From: Candidatus Pelagibacter ubique HIMB140 | GTDB lineage: Bacteria > Pseudomonadota > Alphaproteobacteria > Pelagibacterales > Pelagibacteraceae | Assembly: GCF_025558165.1 (NCBI RefSeq) | Contig: NZ_LAMZ01000001.1 | Location: 186,001 to 250,000 of the forward strand | Length of the DNA: 64,000 nt | Direction of reading: 5' to 3' | Part shown: piece by piece, positions 55,921 through 64,000 of the stretch | How the letters are laid out: every line of letters begins with the position of its first letter | Numbering within the stretch: the first letter of the stretch is position 1 | Program-made: the position numbers and the translations under genes | The notes under the pieces: generated by a model | Seen by the model: only the letters and a program-made list of their open reading frames with translations | Databases searched by the model: none | What the model was told of the DNA's origin: nothing

Positions 55921-56220
55921 TTAATTATTTTCAGGAATTGATGGAGTATCTTCAGTTTTTTCTTCAACCGTGTCTAAAACTGATCCTGTAGGCGTTAATT
56001 CTGCTCTAGAAATTATTGTCAGTGCTAAGCTACAAATGATAAATAAAGTTGCAACTATCGCAGTTGCTTTAGTAATAAAACTACCAGCAGACCTTGATAG
56101 CATGAAATTTTCTTGTGAAACACCAATACCTAAAGCGCCACCCTCTGATTTTTGAAGTAGCACAAGCACAACTAAAATAAACGCAAGTATGATATTAACT
56201 ACAAGTAATAATGTTTCCAT
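55921..56220 (-). CDS. secG: preprotein translocase subunit SecG
   Basis: 99 residues, two membrane helices: LLLVVNIILAFILVVLVLLQ and ATAIVATLFIICSLALTII, with the conserved QKSEGGALGIG loop between them and an acidic C-terminal tail. A small subunit of SecYEG that assists protein export. Only 6 bases separate it from tpiA upstream, a pair common in bacteria. Confidence 0.95.
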   Translation of the reverse strand: METLLLVVNIILAFILVVLVLLQKSEGGALGIGVSQENFMLSRSAGSFITKATAIVATLFIICSLALTIISRAELTPTGSVLDTVEEKTEDTPSIPENN

Positions 56221-56226
56221 GTGGGT

Positions 56227-56967
56227 CTAATTAATGGTTTTTTTAATTATATCAATAAATTTCTTTGGATTTTGTGATGCTCCACCTATTAAAAAACCAT
56301 CTATGTTAGGAATTATTTTTAATTGATCAATATTTTTACTGTTAACAGAGCCTCCATATAAAACTTTTGGAGATTTTTTTCCAAATTTACTTTTTATAAA
56401 TTTAATTGATTTAGACAGTTCCTCAGATGAAGGAATTAAACCAGTTCCAATTGACCATACTGGTTCGTACGCAATAATTATATCATTAATTTTTTTGATA
56501 GATTTTAATCCTTTCTTTAATTGACTATTTAAAACTTGATTAGTCTTTTTATCTCTTTTTTGTTTCAGAGTTTCACCAATACAAAAAATAATTTTTAAAC
56601 CAGATTTGATTGAATTTTTTATTTTAAGATTAATTAGATTGTCATTTTCTCCAGCCATTCTGTTTTCGGAATGACCCAAGATCACATATTTTGCTCCAAC
56701 ACTTTTAAGCATTCTTGCATTAACCTGACCTGTAAAAGCTCCATAATCTAAATTTTGATGAGAATTTTGTGCACCAACTTCAATATTTGTTTTACTAAGT
56801 CTTTTTGAAATTGGACGTATTAGAGTATTTGGAGGACAATAAATTAGTTTGAACTTATTTTTTTTATGACTTTTTGAGAATTTAATAACTTTATCTAATG
56901 AATTTATAGTTTTTAAATCTCCAAACATTTTCCAATTAGCTATAAAATACATATATTTATTTGTCAT
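56227..56967 (-). CDS. tpiA: triosephosphate isomerase
   Basis: 246 residues, TIM barrel. Catalytic Lys in ANWKMFGD, His in VILGHSENR, Glu in IIAYEPVWSIGTG, and the phosphate loop LYGGSVNSKN with IDGFLIGGASQNP. It interconverts glyceraldehyde-3-phosphate and dihydroxyacetone phosphate. First gene of the leftward tpiA-secG-pyrG-kdsA-eno-divIC-lipA-ratA run, 56 bases from the divergent foldase-like gene. Confidence 0.97.
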   Translation of the reverse strand: MTNKYMYFIANWKMFGDLKTINSLDKVIKFSKSHKKNKFKLIYCPPNTLIRPISKRLSKTNIEVGAQNSHQNLDYGAFTGQVNARMLKSVGAKYVILGHSENRMAGENDNLINLKIKNSIKSGLKIIFCIGETLKQKRDKKTNQVLNSQLKKGLKSIKKINDIIIAYEPVWSIGTGLIPSSEELSKSIKFIKSKFGKKSPKVLYGGSVNSKNIDQLKIIPNIDGFLIGGASQNPKKFIDIIKKTIN

Positions 56968-57023
56968 AATTGACTTTTTAATCTATAGATTTGTTTTTTA
57001 CAGATCAATAAATATATAACGTT

Positions 57024-58445
57024 ATGGTTGAAAAATTAAAAAATTTAGGTTGGAAACAATTTGGCGGATTAGTTTTAATAGTAATCATCATAATAGCTTT
57101 TGGATTTGGTGGATTTGGCGGTGGCTTTAGCACTAATAATCAAAATAATATTGCTAAAATAAATAAAACTAACGTTACCACTCAAGATTTCATGGACTAT
57201 GTTAATCAAAGTGGAATTTCACAAGAAGCAATAAGAAATAATTTAGATAACAACATTATAGAAGAATTACTATCAGGACTTATTTCAACAACTTTAATTG
57301 ATCTAGAGATTGAAGATTTTAAACTTTCTATAAACGAAAAGACAATTTTAAAATATCTAAAAGACAATAAAAATTTTAAAGACGAGAATGGTGCTTTTGA
57401 AAGAATTAAATACGAAAAATTTTTACTTTCAAATAATATGTCTGCTCCTTTGTTTGAGTTGAAATTAAAAAATCAAGGTTTACAGAAACACTTATTTGAT
57501 TTTATTGGTGCAGGTACTGTTACCCCTGAATTTCTAATAGAAAGTAAATTTGAAGAAAACAATAAAACATTATCTATTGAATACTTTGATATGGAGAATT
57601 TATATAAGATTAAAGAAGATTATACATCAGATGAAATCAATACATTTATTGAAGAAAATAAAGATCAATTAAAAAGAGAATATATTGACTTCAAATATGT
57701 GATTTTAAATCCAAAAAATTTAATTGGAATTGATGAATTTAATCAAGATTTTTTTAACGAAATTGATGCAATAGAAAATAAAATTTCTCAAAATGAAAGT
57801 TTTAGTTCGATAATCGAAAACATAAATGTAGATGTGAATAATATTAATGAATTTGCTCCAGATGAAAACACTAGTACGAACGAAAAGTTAATTTACTCAA
57901 AAAAATCAAGCAAATTAGATATATTTGAAAGTGGCGATAATTATATTCTTTATAAAATAGAGAATGAATATGATCGTTCGCCAGATTTAAATGATGAGAC
58001 AGTAAAAAGTGAAATTGTCGAGCTTATTTATCAAAAAGGTAAATTTGATTACAATAGAAAAATAATTGAAGAAATACAGAATGATGGATTTAATGAAAGT
58101 AAATTTATAGAGTTAAGTTCAGGTAAAATCCAAACTGGATCAATTAATTCAATTAGTGATGATGGGCTGTTTGAAGTAAATTCAATTAAAATGCTCTACT
58201 CATTACCTCAAAATTCATTTGCTTTAGTAAACAATACTAATAATCAAATATTTTTAGTCAAAATAAAAGGTATAAATAAAAATACGATAAATAAACAAGG
58301 CGAGGAATATAAAGGATTTGTAAATTCACAAAATACAAACAATAGAAAAAGTATTTTACAATCTTACGATACCCTGTTGAATAATAAATATCAGGTTCAA
58401 TTGAATCAAAAAACTATTGATAGAATTAAAAACTATTTCAAATGA
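57024..58445 (+). CDS. PpiD-like membrane-anchored periplasmic foldase without a recognisable parvulin signature
   Basis: 473 residues. An N-terminal anchor (FGGLVLIVIIIIAFGFGGFG, residues ~13-32) is followed by a SurA_N-like helical domain (NIAKINKTNVTTQDFMDYVN, SGLISTTLIDLEIEDFKLSI). PpiD proteins at this locus in relatives are about 620 residues with a parvulin domain; here I see no parvulin signature, and the equivalent segment (about residues 205-330) is strongly diverged. Probably a holdase-type chaperone near the Sec exit. It ends with an ATGA overlap into trpE. Confidence 0.8.
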   Translation: MVEKLKNLGWKQFGGLVLIVIIIIAFGFGGFGGGFSTNNQNNIAKINKTNVTTQDFMDYVNQSGISQEAIRNNLDNNIIEELLSGLISTTLIDLEIEDFKLSINEKTILKYLKDNKNFKDENGAFERIKYEKFLLSNNMSAPLFELKLKNQGLQKHLFDFIGAGTVTPEFLIESKFEENNKTLSIEYFDMENLYKIKEDYTSDEINTFIEENKDQLKREYIDFKYVILNPKNLIGIDEFNQDFFNEIDAIENKISQNESFSSIIENINVDVNNINEFAPDENTSTNEKLIYSKKSSKLDIFESGDNYILYKIENEYDRSPDLNDETVKSEIVELIYQKGKFDYNRKIIEEIQNDGFNESKFIELSSGKIQTGSINSISDDGLFEVNSIKMLYSLPQNSFALVNNTNNQIFLVKIKGINKNTINKQGEEYKGFVNSQNTNNRKSILQSYDTLLNNKYQVQLNQKTIDRIKNYFK

Positions 58446-59902
58446 TAATTAATCGAAGCTTCAAAGATTTTAAGTTTCGACATAGAAGCAAAAAAAATCA
58501 GATTATATACACTTCTAAAAAAGTAAATTCTGATGATGAAGTAATAAATTTAATTGATAATTTTTTAGAGGAAAAAAATAGTTTTATATTTGAGTCTGTT
58601 GAAAAAGGAAAAATTAAAGGTAGATACACAATTTTTGGTAAAGATCCTGATAAGATATGGGAGTTCAACAACCAAAAGTCATATTTAATCACTGAAAATA
58701 ACAAAATCATTCTTAAAGATAAACCAGAAGAATTAATAGAAAAAATTATTGAAAATTTTAAATTTGATACACCTAAGAATTTACCAAAGATTTGTTCGCT
58801 AATTTCAGGTTATTTTTCATACGACTCTATAAGATACATAGAAAAAATTCCTAACTCATGTAAAAATGATCTTAATTTACCTGATGTAAGATTGATGAGA
58901 CCAAGAACCTTGGTTATTCATGATAATTTAAAAAAAGAAATATTTTATATAAGTAATGTTTTTAATGATGAAAAAATTAAAAATTATCAAAAAAAGTATG
59001 ACGCTATAAAAACTGATCTATTTAAACTATTAATACAATCAACGATCAAAAATATTGATACAAAAAGAGTGTTAAAAGAAAAAAAAATTAAAGTTAAATC
59101 AAACACATCTAAAAATAAATTTCTTGCAATGGTTAATAAAGCTAAGAAATACATTAAACTTGGTGATATTTTTCAAGTTGTTTTAAGTCAAAGATTTGAA
59201 GCAAAATTAACAAAAAAACCATTAGAAATTTATAAAAAACTTAGAGTAACTAACCCCTCTCCTTTCATGTTTTACTTCAACTTTAATGACTTCCAAATTA
59301 TTGGGGCAAGTCCAGAAATTTTAGTAAGACTAAGAGATAATAAAATTACAGTAAGACCAATAGCAGGTACTAGACCAAGAGGAAAAAATAAAAAAGAAGA
59401 TCTTTTTTATGAAAAAGACCTTCTTAAAGACAAAAAAGAACTTTCTGAACATTTAATGCTTTTAGATTTGGGAAGAAATGATGCTGGTAAAGTATCAAAA
59501 ATAAATACTGTAAAGGTAACCGAGAGTTTTATAATTGAGAGGTACTCTCATGTAATGCATATAGTTTCCAATGTGGTTGGAGAGTATAATAAAAAGTTTT
59601 CAAAATTTAAATCACTGTTGGCAGGATTTCCTGCTGGTACTGTATCTGGTGCTCCTAAAATAAGAGCAATGGAAATTATTGATGAATTAGAGACATCTAA
59701 AAGAAAAGTTTATGCTGGTGGAATTGGATATTTTTCTGCTAATGGTGAATTTGATACTTGTATTGCATTAAGAACAGCTGTTGCAAAAAATAAAAAATTC
59801 TATGTACAAGCTGGAGCAGGTATCGTAGCCGATAGTAAGCCTACAAACGAATATGATGAAACAGTGAACAAGGCGAAAGCTTTGATAAATGCTTTAAGAT
59901 AA
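58442..59902 (+). CDS. trpE: anthranilate synthase component I
   Basis: 486 residues, chorismate-using aminase. C-terminal catalytic motifs: GDIFQVVLSQRFEAKL, PSPFMFYFNF, GASPEILVRL, RPIAGTRPRG, LLAGFPAGTVSGAPKIRAME and QAGAGIVADSKPTNEY. The N-terminal effector region has FIFESVEKGKIKGRYT, matching the LLES-type tryptophan-binding motif. Begins trpEGDC and overlaps the foldase-like gene. No leader peptide or attenuator is visible because no gap exists upstream. Confidence 0.97.
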   Translation: MIINRSFKDFKFRHRSKKNQIIYTSKKVNSDDEVINLIDNFLEEKNSFIFESVEKGKIKGRYTIFGKDPDKIWEFNNQKSYLITENNKIILKDKPEELIEKIIENFKFDTPKNLPKICSLISGYFSYDSIRYIEKIPNSCKNDLNLPDVRLMRPRTLVIHDNLKKEIFYISNVFNDEKIKNYQKKYDAIKTDLFKLLIQSTIKNIDTKRVLKEKKIKVKSNTSKNKFLAMVNKAKKYIKLGDIFQVVLSQRFEAKLTKKPLEIYKKLRVTNPSPFMFYFNFNDFQIIGASPEILVRLRDNKITVRPIAGTRPRGKNKKEDLFYEKDLLKDKKELSEHLMLLDLGRNDAGKVSKINTVKVTESFIIERYSHVMHIVSNVVGEYNKKFSKFKSLLAGFPAGTVSGAPKIRAMEIIDELETSKRKVYAGGIGYFSANGEFDTCIALRTAVAKNKKFYVQAGAGIVADSKPTNEYDETVNKAKALINALR

Positions 59903-60468
59903 TGAAAATATTATTAATAGATAATTATGATAGTTTTACATTTAATCTTTATCATTACATTTCTTCATTAAATGTAAAAGTTGATGTCATACGAAATGAT
60001 AAAATTAACTCTAAAGAAATATTAAGAAAAAAATATGATAAAATTGTTATTTCACCTGGACCTGGAAATCCAAATCAATCTGGAAATTGCATAAGCATTT
60101 TAAAATCATTACATAAAAAATTGCCCTTTTTAGGTGTTTGTCTTGGACATCAAATTATAGGTCAAGTTTTTGGATCTAAAATTATTCAAGCAAAAAAATT
60201 AATGCATGGAAAAACTAGCAAAATTAAATCAAAAAAAATTGGGATTTTAAAAAATCTACCCAGTACCTTTGAAGCTACAAGATATCATAGCTTAATTATT
60301 GATAAAAAAACCCTTTCGAAAGATTTAGAGATTACTGCTGAAACTGATGATGGGGTAATTATGGCTATCCAACATAAGCAATTTAATATTCATGGTGTAC
60401 AATTCCATCCGGAAAGTATTAAAACTAAGATAGGAATAAAAATTTTAAAAAGTTTTATAAATTATTAA
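59902..60468 (+). CDS. trpG: anthranilate synthase component II (glutamine amidotransferase)
   Basis: 188 residues, class I amidotransferase that supplies ammonia to TrpE. Oxyanion segment VISPGPGNPNQSG, nucleophile Cys in FLGVCLGHQIIGQ, and the His-Glu pair in GVQFHPESI. Stand-alone, not fused to TrpD or TrpE. The start overlaps the trpE stop (TAATG); trpD follows after 4 bases. Confidence 0.96.
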   Translation: MKILLIDNYDSFTFNLYHYISSLNVKVDVIRNDKINSKEILRKKYDKIVISPGPGNPNQSGNCISILKSLHKKLPFLGVCLGHQIIGQVFGSKIIQAKKLMHGKTSKIKSKKIGILKNLPSTFEATRYHSLIIDKKTLSKDLEITAETDDGVIMAIQHKQFNIHGVQFHPESIKTKIGIKILKSFINY

Positions 60469-60472
60469 TTTT

Positions 60473-61465
60473 ATGGAAAAGATTTTAGAAAAACTTAAAA
60501 ATAAAGAAAATTTAACCTTTGAAGAAAGTAAGTCAGCATTTGAAATTTTAATGACTGGTAAAGCTGATGAGGATCAAATCTATAATTTTTTAACACTTCT
60601 GTCTGAAAAAGGAGAAGTCGCAGATGAAATTGCTGGAGGTGTTTATGTACTTAGAGAAAAATCTAAAAGAGTACACGTTCAAGATTGCATAGATACATGC
60701 GGTACAGGTGGTGACGGTATGAACACTGTTAATATATCAACTGCATCAGCCTTACTTTTAGCTAGTATGGGGATAAAAGTTGCAAAGCACGGCAATAAAG
60801 CGGTATCCTCAAAATGTGGCTCTGGAGACGTTTTGGAAGCTCTTAATATTAAAGTTGATTTAGAGCCGAAAGAAATAGAACAAGAAATAAGCAATAACAA
60901 TTTTGGTTTTATGTTTGCTCCAAATTATCATAGCGCTATGAGATTTGTAGGTCCTGTAAGAAAGAAAATCGGTAAAAGAACTATTTTCAACATGATTGGT
61001 CCTTTAAGCAATCCTGCTTTAGTAGAAAGACAAGTTGTTGGAGTATTTGATAAAAAATTATTAAAAATTTTTGCAGAAGGATTAAAAAATTTAAATATAA
61101 AATTTGCATGGATAGTAAACAGCGAAGATGGATTGGATGAAATATCTCCTTATGCAAAAACAAATATAATGCAATTGAAGAATGGAGAAATATCTGAAAT
61201 CTTGGTTGATCCCAATTCAATTGGTGTGAACGCTGAGAAATTTGAGAATTTAATTGGTAATGATGCAAAATTCAATGCAAATAAAATGATTGAAATATTT
61301 AAAGGTAAAGATAATGATTTTTCAAAAGCAGTTTGTCTAAATGCAGCAGCTGGTTTAATCGTTGCAGAAAAGTTTGTTGATTTTGAAGAGGCCTATAATC
61401 ACGCAAGACAATTTATTCTTTCTGGTAAAACTTTTTCACATTTGGAACAAATACAAAATGTCTGA
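60473..61465 (+). CDS. trpD: anthranilate phosphoribosyltransferase
   Basis: 330 residues. Phosphoribosyl pyrophosphate-binding motif TCGTGGDGMNTVNISTASAL, KHGNKAVSSKCGSGDVLEAL, FAPNYHSAMRFVGPVRKKIG, RTIFNMIGPLSNPA and the metal site EDGLDEIS. It adds phosphoribose to anthranilate. Its last 8 bases overlap the trpC start. Confidence 0.97.
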   Translation: MEKILEKLKNKENLTFEESKSAFEILMTGKADEDQIYNFLTLLSEKGEVADEIAGGVYVLREKSKRVHVQDCIDTCGTGGDGMNTVNISTASALLLASMGIKVAKHGNKAVSSKCGSGDVLEALNIKVDLEPKEIEQEISNNNFGFMFAPNYHSAMRFVGPVRKKIGKRTIFNMIGPLSNPALVERQVVGVFDKKLLKIFAEGLKNLNIKFAWIVNSEDGLDEISPYAKTNIMQLKNGEISEILVDPNSIGVNAEKFENLIGNDAKFNANKMIEIFKGKDNDFSKAVCLNAAAGLIVAEKFVDFEEAYNHARQFILSGKTFSHLEQIQNV

Positions 61466-62249
61466 AAACGTTTTAGAAAATATAATTAAAAAAAAAATCG
61501 AAAAAATTGATAATCTAAAAAAATCAATAGATCTTAAAAAATTATATGAATTAATACAAAAAAATAAATCATACATAAATTTTAAAGATAAAATTGAAAA
61601 CAATTTAAAAGAAAATAAAACTTCAATTATTGCTGAAATAAAAAAAGCAAGTCCTTCTGCAGGTGTTATAATTGAAGACTACAATCCAGTAGAAATTGCT
61701 GATATTTATTTAAAAAATAATGCTACTTGTTTATCAGTTTTAACTGAAGAAGATTATTTTTTAGGAAATTTAATCCATATAAGCAAAATAAAAGATAAGG
61801 TTAATTTACCGATATTATGTAAAGATTTTTTTATTGATACTTTTCAAGTGCCCCTTGCCAAAAGTTATGGTGCAGATGCAATTCTGATTATTTTAGCTGG
61901 TGTCTCAGATGATCTTGCAAACAATTTATATCAAGAGGCATTGAAATTAGATATGTCAGTAATAGTAGAAGTACATACTGTTGAGGAGGCTCAAAAGGCA
62001 TTAAATTTTAAAGATGCACTAATTGGTATTAACAACAGAAACTTAAAAACACTTAAAACAGATATAAATACAACCTATGATATTTATAATGTTGTAAAAA
62101 ACCACAAAGGACCTCTAATTTCTGAAAGTGGTATTAAATCTAAAGAAGAATTATTGGAATTAAACAGTAAGACATCAATTAATACTTTTTTAATTGGTGA
62201 ATCACTTTTGAAAAAATTGGATGAAAATTCAATTTTTTCAGTTTTGTAG
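61458..62249 (+). CDS. trpC: indole-3-glycerol phosphate synthase
   Basis: 263 residues from ATG at 61458; an open frame reaches back to 61362 but those 32 residues lie within trpD and precede the family's normal start. Signatures: IIAEIKKASPSAGVI, VLTEEDYFLGNL, PILCKDFFIDTFQV, IGINNRNLKTL and LISESGIKSKEE. Monofunctional, not fused to TrpF. Last trp gene here; trpF, trpB and trpA are not in the window, as usual for alphaproteobacteria. Confidence 0.97.
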   Translation: MSENVLENIIKKKIEKIDNLKKSIDLKKLYELIQKNKSYINFKDKIENNLKENKTSIIAEIKKASPSAGVIIEDYNPVEIADIYLKNNATCLSVLTEEDYFLGNLIHISKIKDKVNLPILCKDFFIDTFQVPLAKSYGADAILIILAGVSDDLANNLYQEALKLDMSVIVEVHTVEEAQKALNFKDALIGINNRNLKTLKTDINTTYDIYNVVKNHKGPLISESGIKSKEELLELNSKTSINTFLIGESLLKKLDENSIFSVL

Positions 62250-62299
62250 TCAATTTAAGCCCTATTTTACTCACTTTTTTTAGTATTGTTAAAACAAAA

Positions 62300-62314
62300 G
62301 AACTTTTATAGAAC
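62300..62314. promoter_or_regulatory. LexA (SOS) box upstream of lexA
   Basis: GAACTTTTATAGAAC is GAAC-N7-GAAC, the reverse complement of the alphaproteobacterial GTTC-N7-GTTC operator. It ends 24 bases before the lexA start, where it would allow autorepression. Confidence 0.88.
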
Positions 62315-62338
62315 ATATTTTGTACGATATTTGTTCTT

Positions 62339-63016
62339 ATGCTAACAAAAAAACAAAAAAACCTGCTTTTATTTATCAACAAGAAGTTGAGAAGCTCTGG
62401 TGTATCTCCTTCTTACGAAGAGATGAAACAATCTCTAAACTTAAAATCAAAATCAGGTATTCATAGATTGATTAGCGCCTTAGAAGAAAGAGGATTTATT
62501 AAAAGATTAGCTCATAAAGCAAGAGCTTTAGAAGTGGTAAAATTGCCAGAAACAGCTTCAGCAAACGATATTTACAATAGTTTTTCACCAAGTGTTATCA
62601 AAGGTGGTTTAGACGAAGAAATTAACAATTCAGATGAAATGGAAGTGCCAGTATTAGGAAAAATTGCAGCAGGTACTCCTGTAGAAGCAATACAAAATGA
62701 AGTTTCAAGAATACCATTACCAAATAATTTAGAAAAAAATGGAGATTATTTTGGATTGAAAGTTCAAGGAGACTCAATGATTGAAGCTGGAATCCACGAG
62801 GGAGATACGGTTATTATTAAAAGAACAGATACAGCAGATAATGGAAAAATTGTAGTAGCATTAATTGACGAACACGAAGCAATGTTAAAAAGAATTCGTA
62901 AAAAAGGTAAAGTTGTTGCATTGGAAAGTGCAAATAGAAACTATGAAACCAAAATATTTGGCCCCGATAGAGTAAAAGTTCAGGGTGTTTTGGTATCTTT
63001 ATATAGAAACTTCTAA
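62339..63016 (+). CDS. lexA: LexA repressor
   Basis: 225 residues. Winged helix (about 1-65; SPSYEEMKQSLNLKSKSGIH), a linker, and the S24 peptidase-like domain with the Ala-Gly cleavage site in LGKIAAGTPVEA, catalytic Ser in VQGDSMIEAGIHEGD and Lys in ALIDEHEAMLKRI. Self-cleavage with RecA filaments relieves SOS repression. An SOS box precedes the gene. moaC and moeA, which often stand between trpC and lexA in this class, are absent. Confidence 0.96.
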   Translation: MLTKKQKNLLLFINKKLRSSGVSPSYEEMKQSLNLKSKSGIHRLISALEERGFIKRLAHKARALEVVKLPETASANDIYNSFSPSVIKGGLDEEINNSDEMEVPVLGKIAAGTPVEAIQNEVSRIPLPNNLEKNGDYFGLKVQGDSMIEAGIHEGDTVIIKRTDTADNGKIVVALIDEHEAMLKRIRKKGKVVALESANRNYETKIFGPDRVKVQGVLVSLYRNF

Positions 63017-63038
63017 AAAAATAGTCTAAACATCTCTG

Positions 63039-64000
63039 ATGTCAAAAGTAGCAACTCGTTTTGCTCCCTCTCCTACTGGGGCTCTTCATATTGGTGGTGT
63101 TAGAACTGCATTGTTTAATTGGTTATATTCAAAAAATCAAAAAGGGACTTTTCATTTAAGAATTGAAGATACTGACAAAGAAAGATCGAAAGAAGAACAC
63201 AAAATACAAATAATTAAATCCTTAAATTGGTTAGGAATAAAACATGATGGTGAAGAATATATTCAGTCAACAAAAATTGATGATCATGTAAAAATTGTAC
63301 ACGAATTATTAAAAAATGGATTTGCTTATAAATGTTACTGTTCACCTGAAGAGATAGAAGAGCAAAAAAAAAGGGCTAGACAAAAAAAGATACCTTATAT
63401 TTACAACAGAAAATGGAGGGATGCAGAAGAAAAGGATGCTCCTAAAGAAATTAAACCTGTAATTAGATTTAAAAGTAAAATTGAAGGAAGTTCAATTCTT
63501 AAAGATTTGGTTCAAGGTGATGTTGAAATAGAAAACAGCACAATTGAAGATTTTGTAATATTAAGAAATGATGGAACTCCAACTTATAATTTATCAGCAA
63601 CTGTAGATGATCATGAAATGGGAATGACACACATAATTAGGGGAGATGACCATAAAATAAATACCTTCAAACAAATTCAAATTTATGAAGTAATGAAATG
63701 GGATGTACCACTGTTTGCCCACATACCTTTAATTCACACAATAGAAGGTAAAAAATTATCTAAGAGAGATAATGCTTCAACATTAGATGACTATTCAAAA
63801 ATTGGAATTATGCCTGATGCTTTAAGGAATTATTTACTAAGACTAGGATGGTCATATCAAGACAAAGAAATATTTACTTTAGAGGAAAGTATTAAATTTT
63901 TTAACTTAGAGGGTATTGGTAAATCACCATCAAAATTAGATATGAGCCGTATTTTATCAATGAATGAACATTATATCAAAAATATTGATGAAAATGATCT
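63039..64000 (+). CDS. gltX: glutamate--tRNA ligase (cut by window edge)
   Basis: The first 320 codons of a class I glutamyl-tRNA synthetase from ATG at 63039. N-terminal RFAPSPTGALHIGGVRTAL (HIGH-type motif), HLRIEDTDKERS, the CYCSPEE segment, HIIRGDDHKINTFKQ and the KMSKS-type loop KKLSKRDNAS. The anticodon-binding domain lies off the window. It follows lexA by 22 bases, the usual alphaproteobacterial neighbour order, here without a comEC gene between them. Confidence 0.96.
   Translation, partial: MSKVATRFAPSPTGALHIGGVRTALFNWLYSKNQKGTFHLRIEDTDKERSKEEHKIQIIKSLNWLGIKHDGEEYIQSTKIDDHVKIVHELLKNGFAYKCYCSPEEIEEQKKRARQKKIPYIYNRKWRDAEEKDAPKEIKPVIRFKSKIEGSSILKDLVQGDVEIENSTIEDFVILRNDGTPTYNLSATVDDHEMGMTHIIRGDDHKINTFKQIQIYEVMKWDVPLFAHIPLIHTIEGKKLSKRDNASTLDDYSKIGIMPDALRNYLLRLGWSYQDKEIFTLEESIKFFNLEGIGKSPSKLDMSRILSMNEHYIKNIDEND

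Noticed and set aside
61362-61458. Upstream start for trpC inside trpD
   Set aside because: The extra 32 residues do not match the family, and MSENVLENII at 61458 is a normal beginning.
1-64000. Genomic island, prophage, toxin-antitoxin or defence system
   Set aside because: Composition is uniform, gene order follows alphaproteobacterial housekeeping clusters, and no integrase, transposase, nuclease-methylase pair or phage gene was recognised.

Overview
The window looks like a chromosomal segment of a SAR11 alphaproteobacterium (Candidatus Pelagibacter or a close relative). The grounds are a very AT-rich sequence (roughly 30% G+C by eye), spacers of mostly 0-60 bases, many stop/start overlaps of the TAATG and ATGA type, unusually short versions of standard proteins, and alphaproteobacterial gene order (gyrA-ssb-uvrA; dgt-argS-nagZ-scpAB-tatABC-serS-yajC-secDF; aapJQMP; ntrYX-trkAH; trpEGDC-lexA-gltX). 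Both edges cut genes: gyrA on the left and gltX on the right. I see no insertion sequence, prophage, integrase, CRISPR array or rRNA.

Layout. 1-4.7 kb: DNA topology and repair (gyrA, ssb, uvrA) and a PuuD-like membrane protein. 4.7-15.4 kb: a long leftward run carrying dNTP hydrolysis, two tRNA synthetases, cell-wall recycling, chromosome segregation (scpAB), Tat export and Sec export (yajC-secDF). 15.5-16.6 kb: erpA and xthA, rightward. 16.6-20.8 kb: a zinc module in which zur and znuBC, with a coupled Ldh-type dehydrogenase, face znuA across a promoter holding two Zur-type operators. ZnuA carries a His/Asp-rich loop built from a perfect 90-bp tandem duplication. 20.9-23.1 kb: a PhyH dioxygenase and a three-gene arsenic cassette (small membrane protein, arsC, MIP channel). 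23.1-30.3 kb: phoR-pstSCAB-phoU-phoB, with one Pho box before pstS and another before pstC. 30.4-37 kb: an unknown 61-residue protein, then valS-ilvD-manC-EamA transporter. 37-42.5 kb: tRNA-Cys, tRNA-Asn, an XRE regulator, the general amino-acid ABC transporter aapJQMP and tRNA-Arg. 42.5-48.5 kb: ntrYX-trkAH. 48.5-50.5 kb: ispDF-pgpA-pncC. 50.5-57 kb: leftward tpiA-secG-pyrG-kdsA-eno-divIC-lipA-ratA. 57-64 kb: a PpiD-like foldase, trpEGDC, lexA with an SOS box, and gltX.

How it fits together. Roughly 10 kb is a nutrient-acquisition zone with readable control sites (Zur, PhoB). Its gene order suggests that arsenate entering through the phosphate system is handled by the adjacent arsC and channel genes. 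In both pst and aap a strong intrinsic terminator follows the binding-protein gene, which would give more binding protein than permease. Reductive features recur: an NtrX without the sigma-54 contact motif, a PpiD-like protein without a recognisable parvulin signature, a SPOR-locus protein without SPOR, and conserved operons from which intervening genes are absent.

Most gene calls are secure from family motifs. No wholly new system is demonstrated. The strongest leads are the zinc-loop repeat, the arsenic/phosphate cassette with its start codon inside a hairpin, the altered NtrX, and the twin Pho-box layout with a predicted near-leaderless pstC.
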